From: Maribellus maritimus
GTDB lineage: Bacteria > Bacteroidota > Bacteroidia > Bacteroidales > Prolixibacteraceae
Assembly: GCF_022267315.1 (NCBI RefSeq)
Contig: NZ_JAIKLE010000006.1
Coordinates: forward strand, 62,001-126,000
Length of the DNA stretch: 64,000 bases
Direction of reading: 5' to 3'
The notes under the pieces were generated by a model. It worked only from the letters and a program-made list of their open reading frames with translations. It did not search any database and was not told where the DNA came from. This document shows, piece after piece, positions 35,568 through 44,293 of the stretch. A program made the position numbers and the translations under genes. Numbering within the stretch: the first letter of the stretch is position 1; the number at the start of each line of letters is the position of its first letter.

Positions 35568-36212
35568 ATGACAATTAAAGTTTTAATCGCCGATGATCAC
35601 CAATTATTTAGAGAAGGCTTGGTGAATCTGCTTACATCAGCTCCTGACATTGAAGTGATCGGGCAGGCTAAAGATGGAAAAGACGCAATGGAAAAAACAT
35701 TCCAGCTAAAACCTGATGTGGTATTAATTGATATTGGTATGCCTCAGATGAATGGTATTGATGCAACCCGCCAATTAAAAAAGGAACTGCCCGATGTTAA
35801 AATAATAGCAGTTTCAATGCATTCCGACAGACAGTATGTAAAAGGTATTTTAGAAGCCGGAGCTGATGGTTATCTTCTTAAAAACTGTACCTATCACCAA
35901 CTAACTGATGCGATACAGTCTGTCTTTTCCGGCAAAAAAATTCTTAGTGACGACATTACTGATCTGGTAATAAAAGGATATCTTGAACCAGCTGAAACTG
36001 AGGCCGATGGTTTTTCAGATTTATCGGAGCGTGAAGTAGAGATATTACAATTGTATGCAGAAGGTAAATCGACACGTGAAATATCCGAAAAATTGTTTAT
36101 CAGTGTAAAAACAGTTGGAACCCACAAACAACATATTCTTGAAAAATTGAATCTTAAAAATAATGCCGACATTATAAAATTCGCTTTGAAGAAAGGGATG
36201 ATCCATTTGTAA
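35568..36212 (+). CDS. NarL/FixJ-family response regulator
   Basis: 214 aa. Receiver (Asp55 in LIDIGMPQMNG; acidic pair at 9-10) and a LuxR-type HTH at the C-terminus (LSEREVEILQLYAEGKST and the recognition helix region SVKTVGTHKQHILEKL). Starts 5 bp after the kinase stop codon, so it is its cognate output. It is the only DNA-binding response regulator among the signalling genes of this window. Confidence 0.93.
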   Translation: MTIKVLIADDHQLFREGLVNLLTSAPDIEVIGQAKDGKDAMEKTFQLKPDVVLIDIGMPQMNGIDATRQLKKELPDVKIIAVSMHSDRQYVKGILEAGADGYLLKNCTYHQLTDAIQSVFSGKKILSDDITDLVIKGYLEPAETEADGFSDLSEREVEILQLYAEGKSTREISEKLFISVKTVGTHKQHILEKLNLKNNADIIKFALKKGMIHL

Positions 36213-36533
36213 TCTAAAATCAACAGTATACCTCCTAATTTATAAGCCTATTTGAAGGAAGAAATCAGAATTATTGTGCGCTAAATTCAGTTTTGGAAAT
36301 TAGCTTTTTGTGCCTTCATTCCCTTAATTTGGTTTGTGTTTAGAACCAAGAATAATAGAAAATGAATTTTCCAAAATACTATTTGAAAAAGGAGTTCAAG
36401 ATGCTTCTTCTTGACTCACAGGAAGGGGAGAAATGGACGGGAAAGAGGAGAAAACAAAGTATAAATCAATCTTTTTTTAGGATTTAGTGCACCCATTAAG
36501 TTCTATAAGCCAGTAGATTAGTTTTATAAAGCC
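36213..36533. other. Intergenic region
   Basis: About 320 bp between the NarL-type regulator and the hybrid kinase at 36594. No ORF with family or codon support is seen; a 41-codon ORF at 36362-36487 is not convincing. The right edge is the hairpin at 36534-36563. Confidence 0.5.
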
Positions 36534-36563
36534 AAAGCTGTCCTGAAAAATCAGGATAGCTTT
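36534..36563 (+). terminator. Hairpin just upstream of the hybrid kinase start
   Basis: AAAGCTGTCCTGA pairs with TCAGGATAGCTTT (13 bp, one G-U), 4-nt loop, then CCCCTTTATT. It is 30 nt before the ATG at 36594. It could end the upstream operon or sit in the 5' leader; the weak T tract makes termination uncertain. Confidence 0.5.
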
Positions 36564-36593
36564 CCCCTTTATTAACTAAAAAATAGGTTACAA

Positions 36594-39500
36594 ATGAAAA
36601 AAATATTAGCCATCGACGATCAAAAAGTCAATTTAACAGACTTAAAAATCAAAATAAAATTTATTTCTCCAGACATAGAATTTTTAGGTGCAACATGTCC
36701 TAAAAAAGGTTTGGAATTGGCTCTAACAGAAAAACCGGATATCATTATTCTCGATATTATGATGCCGGGTATTGATGGTTACGAGGTGTGTAGTCAGTTG
36801 AAAAGTAACGAACTAACCGAAAGCATACCTGTGATATTTTTAACTGTTTTGGACAACAACAGGGAAAACAGAATTAAAGCCATTGAAGTTGGTGGTGATG
36901 CATTCCTTTCCAAACCAGTTGATGATATTGAACTTAGAGTTCAAATAAATGCTATGTTGAAAATAAGCGAGAGTTGCATAAAAAGACAAGAAGAGAAACT
37001 CAAACTTGAAAAGCTGGTTGAAAAACGAACATATGAGTTAAAAAGAGAACTGGAGAAACGGAGAGAAACAGAAATCCGTCTTCGTGAAAACGAAAAAAAA
37101 TATCGTGAACTTGTCGAAAGTTCCCCCGATATTATTTACATTATTTCCAGTAAAGAAGGCGTAACATTTGGAGCCAAACGTGTGACAGAAATCCTTGGTA
37201 TTCAGCAAGAAGATTTTAAAAAAAATCCATTCCTCTGGTTGAAACTTGTCCATCCGGATGACCAGGATATGGTTAAGAAAATTACCGATACAAATTTTAA
37301 AGAAACAAGTTTTGATATTGAATATAGAATTAAAGACGCAAAGAATAACTGGCATTGGTTTAGGGATCGTTCCATAAGCAGACATATTCAAAACGACGAA
37401 GTAATAGTTCAGGGAATTGCAACTGATATTACAAAACGAAAATTGGCTGAGCAAAAATTAAAAGAAAACGAAAAAGAGCGTCAAAGAATAACAGACAATA
37501 TTCCAGGTGTTGTATATCAATTAAAAAAATACACAACCGGAGAAGTCAATTTTACGTTTCTGGGATCAAAATCAATAAGTGATATTGAACTTACCGAAGA
37601 AGAAGTAAAAAACAATCCAAACTTATTTTATAAATCTGTCCACCCTGAAGACTTAGAGAAACTAATAAAAATAAGAGAAGAGTCAATAAAGAACAATGAA
37701 CCCTTCCAAATCGATGTAAGGTTTATAAAATCAGACGATAGCATTGTTTGGCTGCGGGTAAGATCAATACCCGAAACACTTGACGATGGTACAGTTTCGA
37801 TAACCGGAATCGCAATGAACATTAGCGAGAATAAACATGCAGAAGAAAAAATAAGGGAAAGTGAGGAGAAATATCGTTTGCTTATAACTCAAATGGCACA
37901 AGGCCTGGCGGTACATGAAGGTATTTTTGATGAAAAGGGTAAGATGACAGATTACAGGTTTGTCGATTTTAATAATAGTTTTGAAACACAAACCGGTCTA
38001 AAGAGAAACGAAACTATAGGAAAATCTCTTTTTGAAATATTTCCGAATTTTGAATCCTATTGGATAGAAAATTACGAAAAAGTACTTCAAACCGGAAACG
38101 CATTACATTTTGAAAACTATGCGGCCGAATTAGGGAAGTATTTTGAAGTGATCGCTTATAAAATACGCGAAAATCAGTTTGCTACAGTAGTTACTGATGT
38201 AACTGAGAAAAAAAGAGATTTTAAAGAATTGTGTTTGCACAATCAAAGGCAGGAAGTCTTGCTCAAAATATTCAGATATAATTCGAACCACACCCGGGAA
38301 CTCTTAAATTATGCGCTAAAAGAAGCCATTCATTTGACAGAAAGCAAACATGGAATATTATTCTTATACAACGAAAATAGTAAACAGATTACTATTGGAA
38401 GCTGTTCAAAACAATTTACAAATAACAAACAAGTTCCCGATGTTGTCTATGAGCTCGAACAAATAGGTATTTGGGGAGAAGCAGCAAAAAAACGCAGCCC
38501 AATAACATTAAACAATACTAAATTAAGAAAAGATACTTTCAAATGTGTTTCAAAGTGTAACTACGCACCTAAAAACCTGCTTGCAATACCTGTTATTGTA
38601 AAAGACGACATAAAAGCCATAATTGGAGTATCAGACAAAGCAGAAGGCTACAACGAAAAAGATATTAAACAAATTTCGCTTTTAATTGAAGCGGCTTGGA
38701 CTGTTATAGAAAGAAGCAGGCACATCGAAGAACTTAGAAGGGCAAAGGAAAGGGCGGAGGAAAGCGACAGGTTAAAATCAGCATTTTTGGCAAATATGAG
38801 CCACGAAATACGAACACCTATGAATGGAATTATGGGGTTTGCTGAGTTACTAAAAAATTCGCAGTTAACTGAAGAAGAACAACAAAGTTACCTGTCCATT
38901 ATTGAAAAAAGTGGCGAAAGAATGCTAAATACAATCAACGATTTGATTGACATATCAAGAATAGAGTCTAATCTTGTCGAAGTAAATTTTTCTGAGTTTA
39001 ATATTAATGAGCAAATGATTTATTTGTATCATTTCTTCAAGCTGGAAACAAAAAACAAAGGATTGCAACTAAATTACAAGACCACTTTACTCGACGGAAG
39101 AGCACTGATTATCTCAGATAAAGATAAGGTTAACGCAATTTTAATGAATCTGATAAAAAACTCAATAAAATACACCAATCAGGGTGAAATAGAATTTGGA
39201 TATTCGGTAAAAGACAATTTTCTGGAATTTTATGTAAATGACACAGGAGTTGGAGTACAAAAAGACAGGCAGGAAGCTATATTCGAGCGTTTTGTTCAAG
39301 CCGATGTTAGTATTTCCAGACCTTATGAAGGCGTTGGGTTGGGGCTATCAATTGCAAAAGCATACGTCGAAATGCTACATGGAACCATCGGAATTGAATC
39401 GGAAGAAGGTAAAGGCTCACATTTCTATTTTAGAATCCCTTATAAAACTAATACTATTCACTTTTTTGATAACAGTTCTTCCAATTTTACAAGTGCTGTC

Positions 39501-39899
39501 GATTCAGAGAACGTTTTAAAAGAGATGACGATCCTCGTTGCGGAAGACGATGAAACAGGCAGAATGTATATGGAGCAGATGTTAGACGGGAAATGCAAAA
39601 AAGTAATTTTTGCGAAAAATGGAACAGAGGCCGTTGAATGTTACGAAAATAACCATGACGTTGATTTGGTATTAATGGATATGAAAATGCCTGAAATGGA
39701 TGGTTATACGGCAACAAAAAAAATAAAGGGAATAAATGGAGAAGTACTGATTATAGGACAGTCGGCATTTGCATTACCCGGGGACAGAGAAAAATCGATA
39801 GCTGCTGGTTGTGACGATTATCTTACTAAGCCTTTAGATAAAAACAAATTGTTCCAAACAGTATATAAACACTTTAAAAACTCTGTTGAAATTCACTAA
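36594..39899 (+). CDS. Hybrid histidine kinase, REC-PASx3-GAF-HK-REC
   Basis: 1101 aa, no membrane segment. Receiver (Asp54 in ILDIMMPGIDG), three PAS domains (about 155-275, 285-415, 420-545), GAF (about 555-715), HisKA with His737 (MSHEIRTPMNG) and an ATPase domain (MNLIKNSIKY, VNDTGVGV, YEGVGLGLS). A C-terminal receiver ends it (LVLMDMKMPEMDG, late Lys in DYLTKP). The layout parallels the 1458-aa kinase at 21263, with fewer PAS modules. No DNA-binding output is next to it, so the partner is unknown. Confidence 0.92.
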   Translation: MKKILAIDDQKVNLTDLKIKIKFISPDIEFLGATCPKKGLELALTEKPDIIILDIMMPGIDGYEVCSQLKSNELTESIPVIFLTVLDNNRENRIKAIEVGGDAFLSKPVDDIELRVQINAMLKISESCIKRQEEKLKLEKLVEKRTYELKRELEKRRETEIRLRENEKKYRELVESSPDIIYIISSKEGVTFGAKRVTEILGIQQEDFKKNPFLWLKLVHPDDQDMVKKITDTNFKETSFDIEYRIKDAKNNWHWFRDRSISRHIQNDEVIVQGIATDITKRKLAEQKLKENEKERQRITDNIPGVVYQLKKYTTGEVNFTFLGSKSISDIELTEEEVKNNPNLFYKSVHPEDLEKLIKIREESIKNNEPFQIDVRFIKSDDSIVWLRVRSIPETLDDGTVSITGIAMNISENKHAEEKIRESEEKYRLLITQMAQGLAVHEGIFDEKGKMTDYRFVDFNNSFETQTGLKRNETIGKSLFEIFPNFESYWIENYEKVLQTGNALHFENYAAELGKYFEVIAYKIRENQFATVVTDVTEKKRDFKELCLHNQRQEVLLKIFRYNSNHTRELLNYALKEAIHLTESKHGILFLYNENSKQITIGSCSKQFTNNKQVPDVVYELEQIGIWGEAAKKRSPITLNNTKLRKDTFKCVSKCNYAPKNLLAIPVIVKDDIKAIIGVSDKAEGYNEKDIKQISLLIEAAWTVIERSRHIEELRRAKERAEESDRLKSAFLANMSHEIRTPMNGIMGFAELLKNSQLTEEEQQSYLSIIEKSGERMLNTINDLIDISRIESNLVEVNFSEFNINEQMIYLYHFFKLETKNKGLQLNYKTTLLDGRALIISDKDKVNAILMNLIKNSIKYTNQGEIEFGYSVKDNFLEFYVNDTGVGVQKDRQEAIFERFVQADVSISRPYEGVGLGLSIAKAYVEMLHGTIGIESEEGKGSHFYFRIPYKTNTIHFFDNSSSNFTSAVDSENVLKEMTILVAEDDETGRMYMEQMLDGKCKKVIFAKNGTEAVECYENNHDVDLVLMDMKMPEMDGYTATKKIKGINGEVLIIGQSAFALPGDREKSIAAGCDDYLTKPLDKNKLFQTVYKHFKNSVEIH

Positions 39900-39997
39900 A
39901 GAGAGTAAAATATAATCTTTGTCAACTCAAATTATTAAAAGGGCTCAAAATAAGATTTAATCTAAATCGAGTATTATGGATGGTCCACATAAAAAAA

Positions 39998-40020
39998 AAT
40001 CCCGGTTTTTCACCGGGATT
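39998..40020 (+). terminator. Terminator after the hybrid kinase
   Basis: AATCCCGG (39998-40005) pairs with CCGGGATT (40013-40020), 7-nt loop, with A9 before and TTTT after, so it could work in both directions. It lies about 100 bp after the kinase stop codon. Confidence 0.85.
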
Positions 40021-40201
40021 TTACTTGTCCTTTAAGCGTCGAACTTTTTGTTCGATGGAATGAAAATCCACACAAATTTATCTCTACTAATATTTAAAAC
40101 TGCAAATCTTGGGCTGATTATGCAGGTTGAAAAATCTGAATTTTCATTTCAAAAATGCTGAGCTTTGGGTTTTGCTCAACGTAAATCTACCGATACTAAA
40201 A

Positions 40202-40423
40202 CTAACTAATTAAAGCAATATCTTTTTCTCTTCGTTGTAAACAAGCATTATGATAAATCAAAATTTTATCAATTTCTTTATCGTCACATTGAAAAGCGAA
40301 TTTAAATTTCTCTTCACTTTTCAAATTCCGATACTTATTTAGCGGACAACTTTCATCCTCTTCGTCCATCGGACAGGAAATCAGAAGTCCAAAAAGCCAT
40401 GTACATTTATTCAATGAACTCAT
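40202..40423 (-). CDS. Small Cys-containing hypothetical protein
   Basis: 73 aa. Cysteines at 7, 17, 26, 45 and 60 in a pattern C-x9-CP-x7-CP, and a charged C-terminal half. No signal peptide (residues 8-16 are hydrophobic but short) and no known family recognised. The composition and Cys-Pro spacing look more protein-like than a random ORF. Nothing overlaps it on the other strand. It is bracketed by the terminator at 39998 and a minus-strand terminator at 40573. Moderate confidence that it is real. Confidence 0.5.
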   Translation of the reverse strand: MSSLNKCTWLFGLLISCPMDEEDESCPLNKYRNLKSEEKFKFAFQCDDKEIDKILIYHNACLQRREKDIALIS

Positions 40424-40572
40424 AATGTGCTTTATTGAGTTAATAGTACAAAGTTAATCAATAGTACTACTGAGTGAGAAATTATATTGCTGATTTTAAG
40501 GGGGTAAAATGCCGATTTTTATTCAATAAAATGGAAATAACTTTCAAAGAAGAATTGATAAAAAGGAGAAAA

Positions 40573-40600
40573 AAAAGGCTAGTTCAATAACCAGCCTTTT
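40573..40600 (-). terminator. Minus-strand terminator of an unassigned transcript
   Basis: AAAAGGCT (40573-40580) pairs with AGCCTTTT (40593-40600), extended by GTT/AAC after one mismatch, CAAT loop. On the minus strand eight U follow. No ORF lies directly upstream, so it ends a noncoding transcript or a leader. Confidence 0.75.
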
Positions 40601-40670
40601 CTCAATCAACCTAAACCTAAACTAAACCAAAAACCAAACTATCTAATTAGTGAGTAACTTTGAAATAAAC
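40601..40670 (-). ncRNA. Candidate small RNA or leader ahead of the 40573 terminator
   Basis: The minus strand carries a G/T-rich run built from repeats of GGTTT(A/T) (about 40610-40645), leading straight into an intrinsic terminator. No start codon is in it. It could be a short independent RNA or the 5' leader of the 73-aa gene 150 bp further on. No family recognised; the 5' end is not defined. Confidence 0.3.
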
Positions 40671-41133
40671 TCTTGCTAATAAAACAGCGTTCTAAAAAAA
40701 AAGTTTAAAAATTAGAATATTTTTTATTTTTTAGAAAAACTTATAATTTTTGGGTTTTAAATTCACATCAGAACTCGTGTTTGACTGATTTATTTTTGCG
40801 TAAAGAATTTGGCATAAGATCCTCTGTTTGCCGCTGCTGAGCCGCTATTTTTTTCTTTTGAGAAATCTGTTGGATCCCAATTTTATCTTATCTTTTCTTT
40901 AAAAGCAAGCAATGTTTATGTCTTCTATTTTCTAAAAATTCTATTTTACTACCTGTGTTTACAAAACAACGTGCTTAACTTCTGAATAGAATTCGGATAT
41001 AATTTGTTGATTATGTATTAGTAGGATGGTGATTGTCATGTGATAGTTGTTTATAATTGAATGATAAAAACAGAAAAAACTGAATCGACTTCGACTTAAT
41101 ATTTTATTATTTTGTTGGGACAAAGGAACAGAT
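40671..41133. other. Gene-poor AT-rich stretch
   Basis: About 460 bp upstream of the methylase gene. I see no supported ORF, tRNA or clear repeat. It must hold the methylase promoter. Confidence 0.5.
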
Positions 41134-41967
41134 ATGCAAAAAAATAAACTAATAACACCCTTTTTAAAATGGGTTGGGGGGAAACGACAGATTATCCCAA
41201 CTATTAGTAAATTAATACCCAAGAATCTACCAAACTACTACGAACCATTCATTGGAGGAGGAGCGCTTTTGTTCCATTTGCAACCTTCAAAAGCAGTGAT
41301 TAACGATTGTAATACAGAATTAATTACTGTTTATGAAGTTATTCGCGATAACGTGGAAGAGCTCATTGAAGATTTAAAAAAACACAAAAACGAGGAGTCT
41401 TATTTTTATAAAATTAGAGCGATAGACAGAACGGATGAGTATAAAGATCTTTCAAAAATCAAAAAAGCTTCAAGAGTTATTTTTTTAAATAAAACCTGCT
41501 ACAATGGATTGTACAGAGTAAACAGTTCTGGTGAATTTAACTCACCTTTCGGGAAATATAAAAACCCAAAAATTGTTAATGAAATAACCTTGAGGGCTGT
41601 TAGTAAGTATCTGAATTCAAATGATATAAATATCTTTAATCAAGATTTTGAAGAGGTTTTAATAAATATAAAAGAAGGATCATTTGTTTATTTTGACCCG
41701 CCGTATGACCCTATATCAAAAAGCTCAAATTTTACAGGATACAGCCACAACGGATTTAATGAAGAAGAACAAATCAGATTGAGGAACCTTTGTGATAAGA
41801 TAAACCACCAGGGAATAAGTTTTCTTTTGTCTAATTCTGCTACTCCATTCATATTGGAACTATACAAAGACTATGATATAACTTTTGTTAAGGCAAATCG
41901 CTCTATAAATTCTGTAGCAAACAGAAGGGGTGAGATTGATGAAGTCTTAATCAGGAATTATAACTAA
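41134..41967 (+). CDS. dam: DNA adenine methylase, D12 class
   Basis: 277 aa, alpha-class N6-adenine methyltransferase. SAM motif FLKWVGGKRQ at 10-19, a second FIGGGALLFHL at about 39-49, and catalytic DPPYD near 187. NRRGEIDEVLI closes the fold. Dam/DpnM-type enzymes methylate GATC, but specificity cannot be read from sequence here. No restriction endonuclease or HTH gene flanks it, so it looks like an orphan methylase, in an accessory stretch with an AAAGGA sequence before the ATG. It may be regulatory, a phage relic or the residue of a restriction system. Confidence 0.9.
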   Translation: MQKNKLITPFLKWVGGKRQIIPTISKLIPKNLPNYYEPFIGGGALLFHLQPSKAVINDCNTELITVYEVIRDNVEELIEDLKKHKNEESYFYKIRAIDRTDEYKDLSKIKKASRVIFLNKTCYNGLYRVNSSGEFNSPFGKYKNPKIVNEITLRAVSKYLNSNDINIFNQDFEEVLINIKEGSFVYFDPPYDPISKSSNFTGYSHNGFNEEEQIRLRNLCDKINHQGISFLLSNSATPFILELYKDYDITFVKANRSINSVANRRGEIDEVLIRNYN

Positions 41968-42236
41968 GTCAAAAATCGATATAGCTTGTTAACCGAAAAG
42001 TAAACACAACGGCTTTTTTGGGAATAGACGCTAAATATATCAATTCCGGGAAGTTTACAAAAGGTGATGCTAAATGGCTGCCTTGACTCTTTTTGAAACG
42101 GATTGGATGTTTTTGGTCCTCTGGATGAGAAGTTGCCAGAGGAATTCCTTCGGTTTTTTGAAATGCATCTTTTCAACTTTTCTTTTCGAGACAATTCTAA
42201 ATTCCGTCGATAAAAAATCCTTGTTTTTCGATTTCA
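41968..42236. other. Intergenic region after the methylase
   Basis: No supported ORF in about 270 bp. Short open frames on both strands lack any family pattern, so I cannot say whether this is the remains of a restriction gene. Confidence 0.5.
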
Positions 42237-42268
42237 TTTTAGGAAGAAACATTTTGAACGTAGTTTTG
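42237..42268 (+). promoter_or_regulatory. Candidate Bacteroidota promoter for the WM-repeat gene
   Basis: TAGTTTTG at 42261-42268 fits TAnnTTTG exactly. TTTT at 42237-42240 lies 20 nt upstream, a weak -33 with correct spacing. The -7 box is 23 nt before the ATG at 42292. Confidence 0.5.
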
Positions 42269-42291
42269 AATCAAACAAAAATTTAAAAATT

Positions 42292-42696
42292 ATGAAAACA
42301 ATAGTAAAACAAATCGCAGCAGGAACATTTATCGCACTTTTTATATTGATTGGAAATGTAAAATCGGAAGCCGCAAAGACAAAAGGCAAAACTCATAAAG
42401 CTGTTGAAATAACCCTTCAATTAGAACAATGGATGACAGATGAAAACATTTGGAACACAATTGCGCTTAACACGACAGAATTTGGTCGGGAAACAGAAGC
42501 AGAACTGGAGCTTGAAAACTGGATGACAAATGGCAGCTCGTGGAATTTAAATAGCAGTTTTGCAGAAGAGATGGAAGCGGAGCTGGCTATTGAAAGCTGG
42601 ATGATGAGTGATGAAAGCTGGGAAGCAAATAAAATTGAAACCAAACCTGAATTGTTTATTGAGCCATGGATGATTGACGAAAATATTTGGAAATAG
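42292..42696 (+). CDS. Small exported protein with four WM...W repeats
   Basis: 134 aa. N-terminal signal peptide (about 1-27: hydrophobic AAGTFIALFILIG, then KSEA). The mature part is mostly four repeats of [LI]-E-x-W-M-x5-W: residues 44-54, 74-84, 100-110 and 123-133, with 12-19 acidic linker residues. The Glu, Trp, Met and final Trp are the same in each copy. The repeats are short and the linkers acidic, so an extended or multi-ligand binding role is plausible. No known family is assigned. It is monocistronic, with a candidate promoter upstream and a terminator shared with the sulfatase operon downstream. Confidence 0.8.
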   Translation: MKTIVKQIAAGTFIALFILIGNVKSEAAKTKGKTHKAVEITLQLEQWMTDENIWNTIALNTTEFGRETEAELELENWMTNGSSWNLNSSFAEEMEAELAIESWMMSDESWEANKIETKPELFIEPWMIDENIWK

Positions 42697-42742
42697 TTTG
42701 GGAGAGTAGAAACAAAAATGGTCAGTTTGGTTAAATAAAAAA

Positions 42743-42768
42743 GGCTGTAAAAAATACAGCCCTTTTTT
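42743..42768. terminator. Bidirectional terminator between convergent transcripts
   Basis: GGCTGTA (42743-42749) and TACAGCC (42755-42761) around a five-A loop, with A-rich sequence before and TTTTTT after. It ends the WM-repeat gene (plus) and the five-sulfatase operon (minus, stop at 42772). Confidence 0.85.
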
Positions 42769-42771
42769 ATT

Positions 42772-44259
42772 TTAGTTGCTAAAGTTTGTACGTAAAATTT
42801 CAGCTAATTTTTTTCTGATATTCTGATAATCTGGACTGTCTGCCAAATTTTTAAATTCTTTTGGATCTTTTTCATAGTCATAAAGTTCAGCCCCTAATCT
42901 TCCTTCGTCCCACTCGGTATAACGGTACCGTTTTACGCGAACCGAACGGCCAAAAATTGTTGGATTCTGGGAATCAACACGGGGATTAAAACTGTATTTT
43001 GATCCTCCTTCGCGAGGCCTCGGATTAACGGTTCTTGCTTGCAATGTAAATGCCGGGTAATCCCACTTCGTATCAGGATCTTTCAACAGTGGTACAAGGC
43101 TATGTCCCGCGAGATCACTCGGAGCATCAAAGCCTGATATATCTGCCAAAGTTGGATAAATGTCAACCATTTGTACAATGGCATCTGTAGCCGTTCCTTT
43201 AGGCATTCCGGGAACCGAAATGAGCAATGGCTGTTTTGATGACTTTTCAAACAGAGTTTGTTTTTGCCACTGGCCGTGTTCTCCCAGGTTGTAACCATGG
43301 TCGCTCCAGAAAACGATGATTGTATTATCCAGTAATCCAAATTCTTCCAGTCCATCCAGTAATTTACCGATTTGCGCATCAACAAACGATATACATGCAT
43401 AGTAGGCCTGAACGGCTTTTTTCTGCTGTTCTTCTGTGGCTCCGCCATTTAAAGGCAACGTCCAGGCTGCAGCATGGGGTTTATTGTCCCAGTCGTTTTT
43501 AGGGTTTTCACGCAGCTTAATTTTTTCCAGCGGATATAAATCAAAATATTTTTGGGGAGCCATGTAAGGGATATGTGGACGGTAGAAACCTACTGCCATA
43601 AAGAAAGGTTGAGGGTTTACACGTCCCTGCATATATCCGCCGTAGGCGCTGGCGGTAGCATTTCCTGTGCGCTCACGCAAAATGCTTATTGCTACATTGG
43701 CTGAAATAGCATCTGTTAATTCACCGTCATTACAGTCCATGGCAAGATAGGTGCCCAGCATCGGGGCATCAGCTACTAATTTATACTCATCCGTTTTATC
43801 TTTTCCTATGGGGTTGTAGGTTGTCGTCCACGACGCAGGATCATCGTGCCCCGGCTGTCCGATACCGCTTGGCACTCCCTGATGAAATATTTTTCCTATT
43901 CGACATGTATAATATCCATTGTTTTTGAACATCTGGGCTATGGTTACAGCATCGGGCAGTGCGTCACGAAAAGTTGGGTAGAGGTCATAAACTCCGGTTT
44001 TATCCGGAAGATAACCCGTCATTAAAGAAGCGCGGCTTGGTGCACACAACGGTGCCTGGTTGTAGGCATTGTTGAAGACAACTCCCCTTTCAGCCAGCTT
44101 GTCAAAATTGGGTGTGTAAACATCCGGGTTTCCAAAGGCATTTAAATCACTGCTCATGTCATCGGAAGCGATGAACAGAACGTTCATTTTCTCTTGCTGT
44201 GCAACTGATGTAAAACTCACACCAAGCAAAACAATTAATGAGATTATAATTTTTTTCAT
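42772..44259 (-). CDS. Sulfatase (iduronate-2-sulfatase-like)
   Basis: 495 aa. Signal peptide about 1-20 (ends SVAQ). The sulfatase core has CAPSRASLMTG with the formylglycine Cys at 72, metal-binding SDD at 32-34, and FWSDHGYNLGEHGQW late in the domain, typical of the iduronate/choline-sulfatase branch. The C-terminal subdomain ends with DYEKDPKEFKNL. It hydrolyses sulfate esters of sugars after Cys-to-formylglycine maturation, for which no enzyme is in the window. Last gene of the five-sulfatase run. The exact substrate cannot be assigned. Confidence 0.92.
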   Translation of the reverse strand: MKKIIISLIVLLGVSFTSVAQQEKMNVLFIASDDMSSDLNAFGNPDVYTPNFDKLAERGVVFNNAYNQAPLCAPSRASLMTGYLPDKTGVYDLYPTFRDALPDAVTIAQMFKNNGYYTCRIGKIFHQGVPSGIGQPGHDDPASWTTTYNPIGKDKTDEYKLVADAPMLGTYLAMDCNDGELTDAISANVAISILRERTGNATASAYGGYMQGRVNPQPFFMAVGFYRPHIPYMAPQKYFDLYPLEKIKLRENPKNDWDNKPHAAAWTLPLNGGATEEQQKKAVQAYYACISFVDAQIGKLLDGLEEFGLLDNTIIVFWSDHGYNLGEHGQWQKQTLFEKSSKQPLLISVPGMPKGTATDAIVQMVDIYPTLADISGFDAPSDLAGHSLVPLLKDPDTKWDYPAFTLQARTVNPRPREGGSKYSFNPRVDSQNPTIFGRSVRVKRYRYTEWDEGRLGAELYDYEKDPKEFKNLADSPDYQNIRKKLAEILRTNFSN

Positions 44260-44293
44260 TGTTTATGTTTTAGTTCAATAACTCGATGATTTT

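Noticed and set aside
36362-36487. 41-codon ORF between the NarL regulator and the hybrid kinase
   Set aside because: Basic, no signal or motif, no clear ribosome site, and it lies in a low-complexity intergenic gap.
39900-40201. Any gene between the hybrid kinase and the 73-aa protein
   Set aside because: About 300 bp with only the terminator at 39998-40020; no supported ORF.
40959-41222. 87-aa minus-strand ORF across the start of the methylase gene
   Set aside because: Overlaps the N-terminal motif region of a clear gene and has no family feature.
42074-42286. 70-aa ORF after the methylase
   Set aside because: Hydrophobic without pattern, overlaps the promoter of the WM-repeat gene, and no sign of a restriction enzyme.
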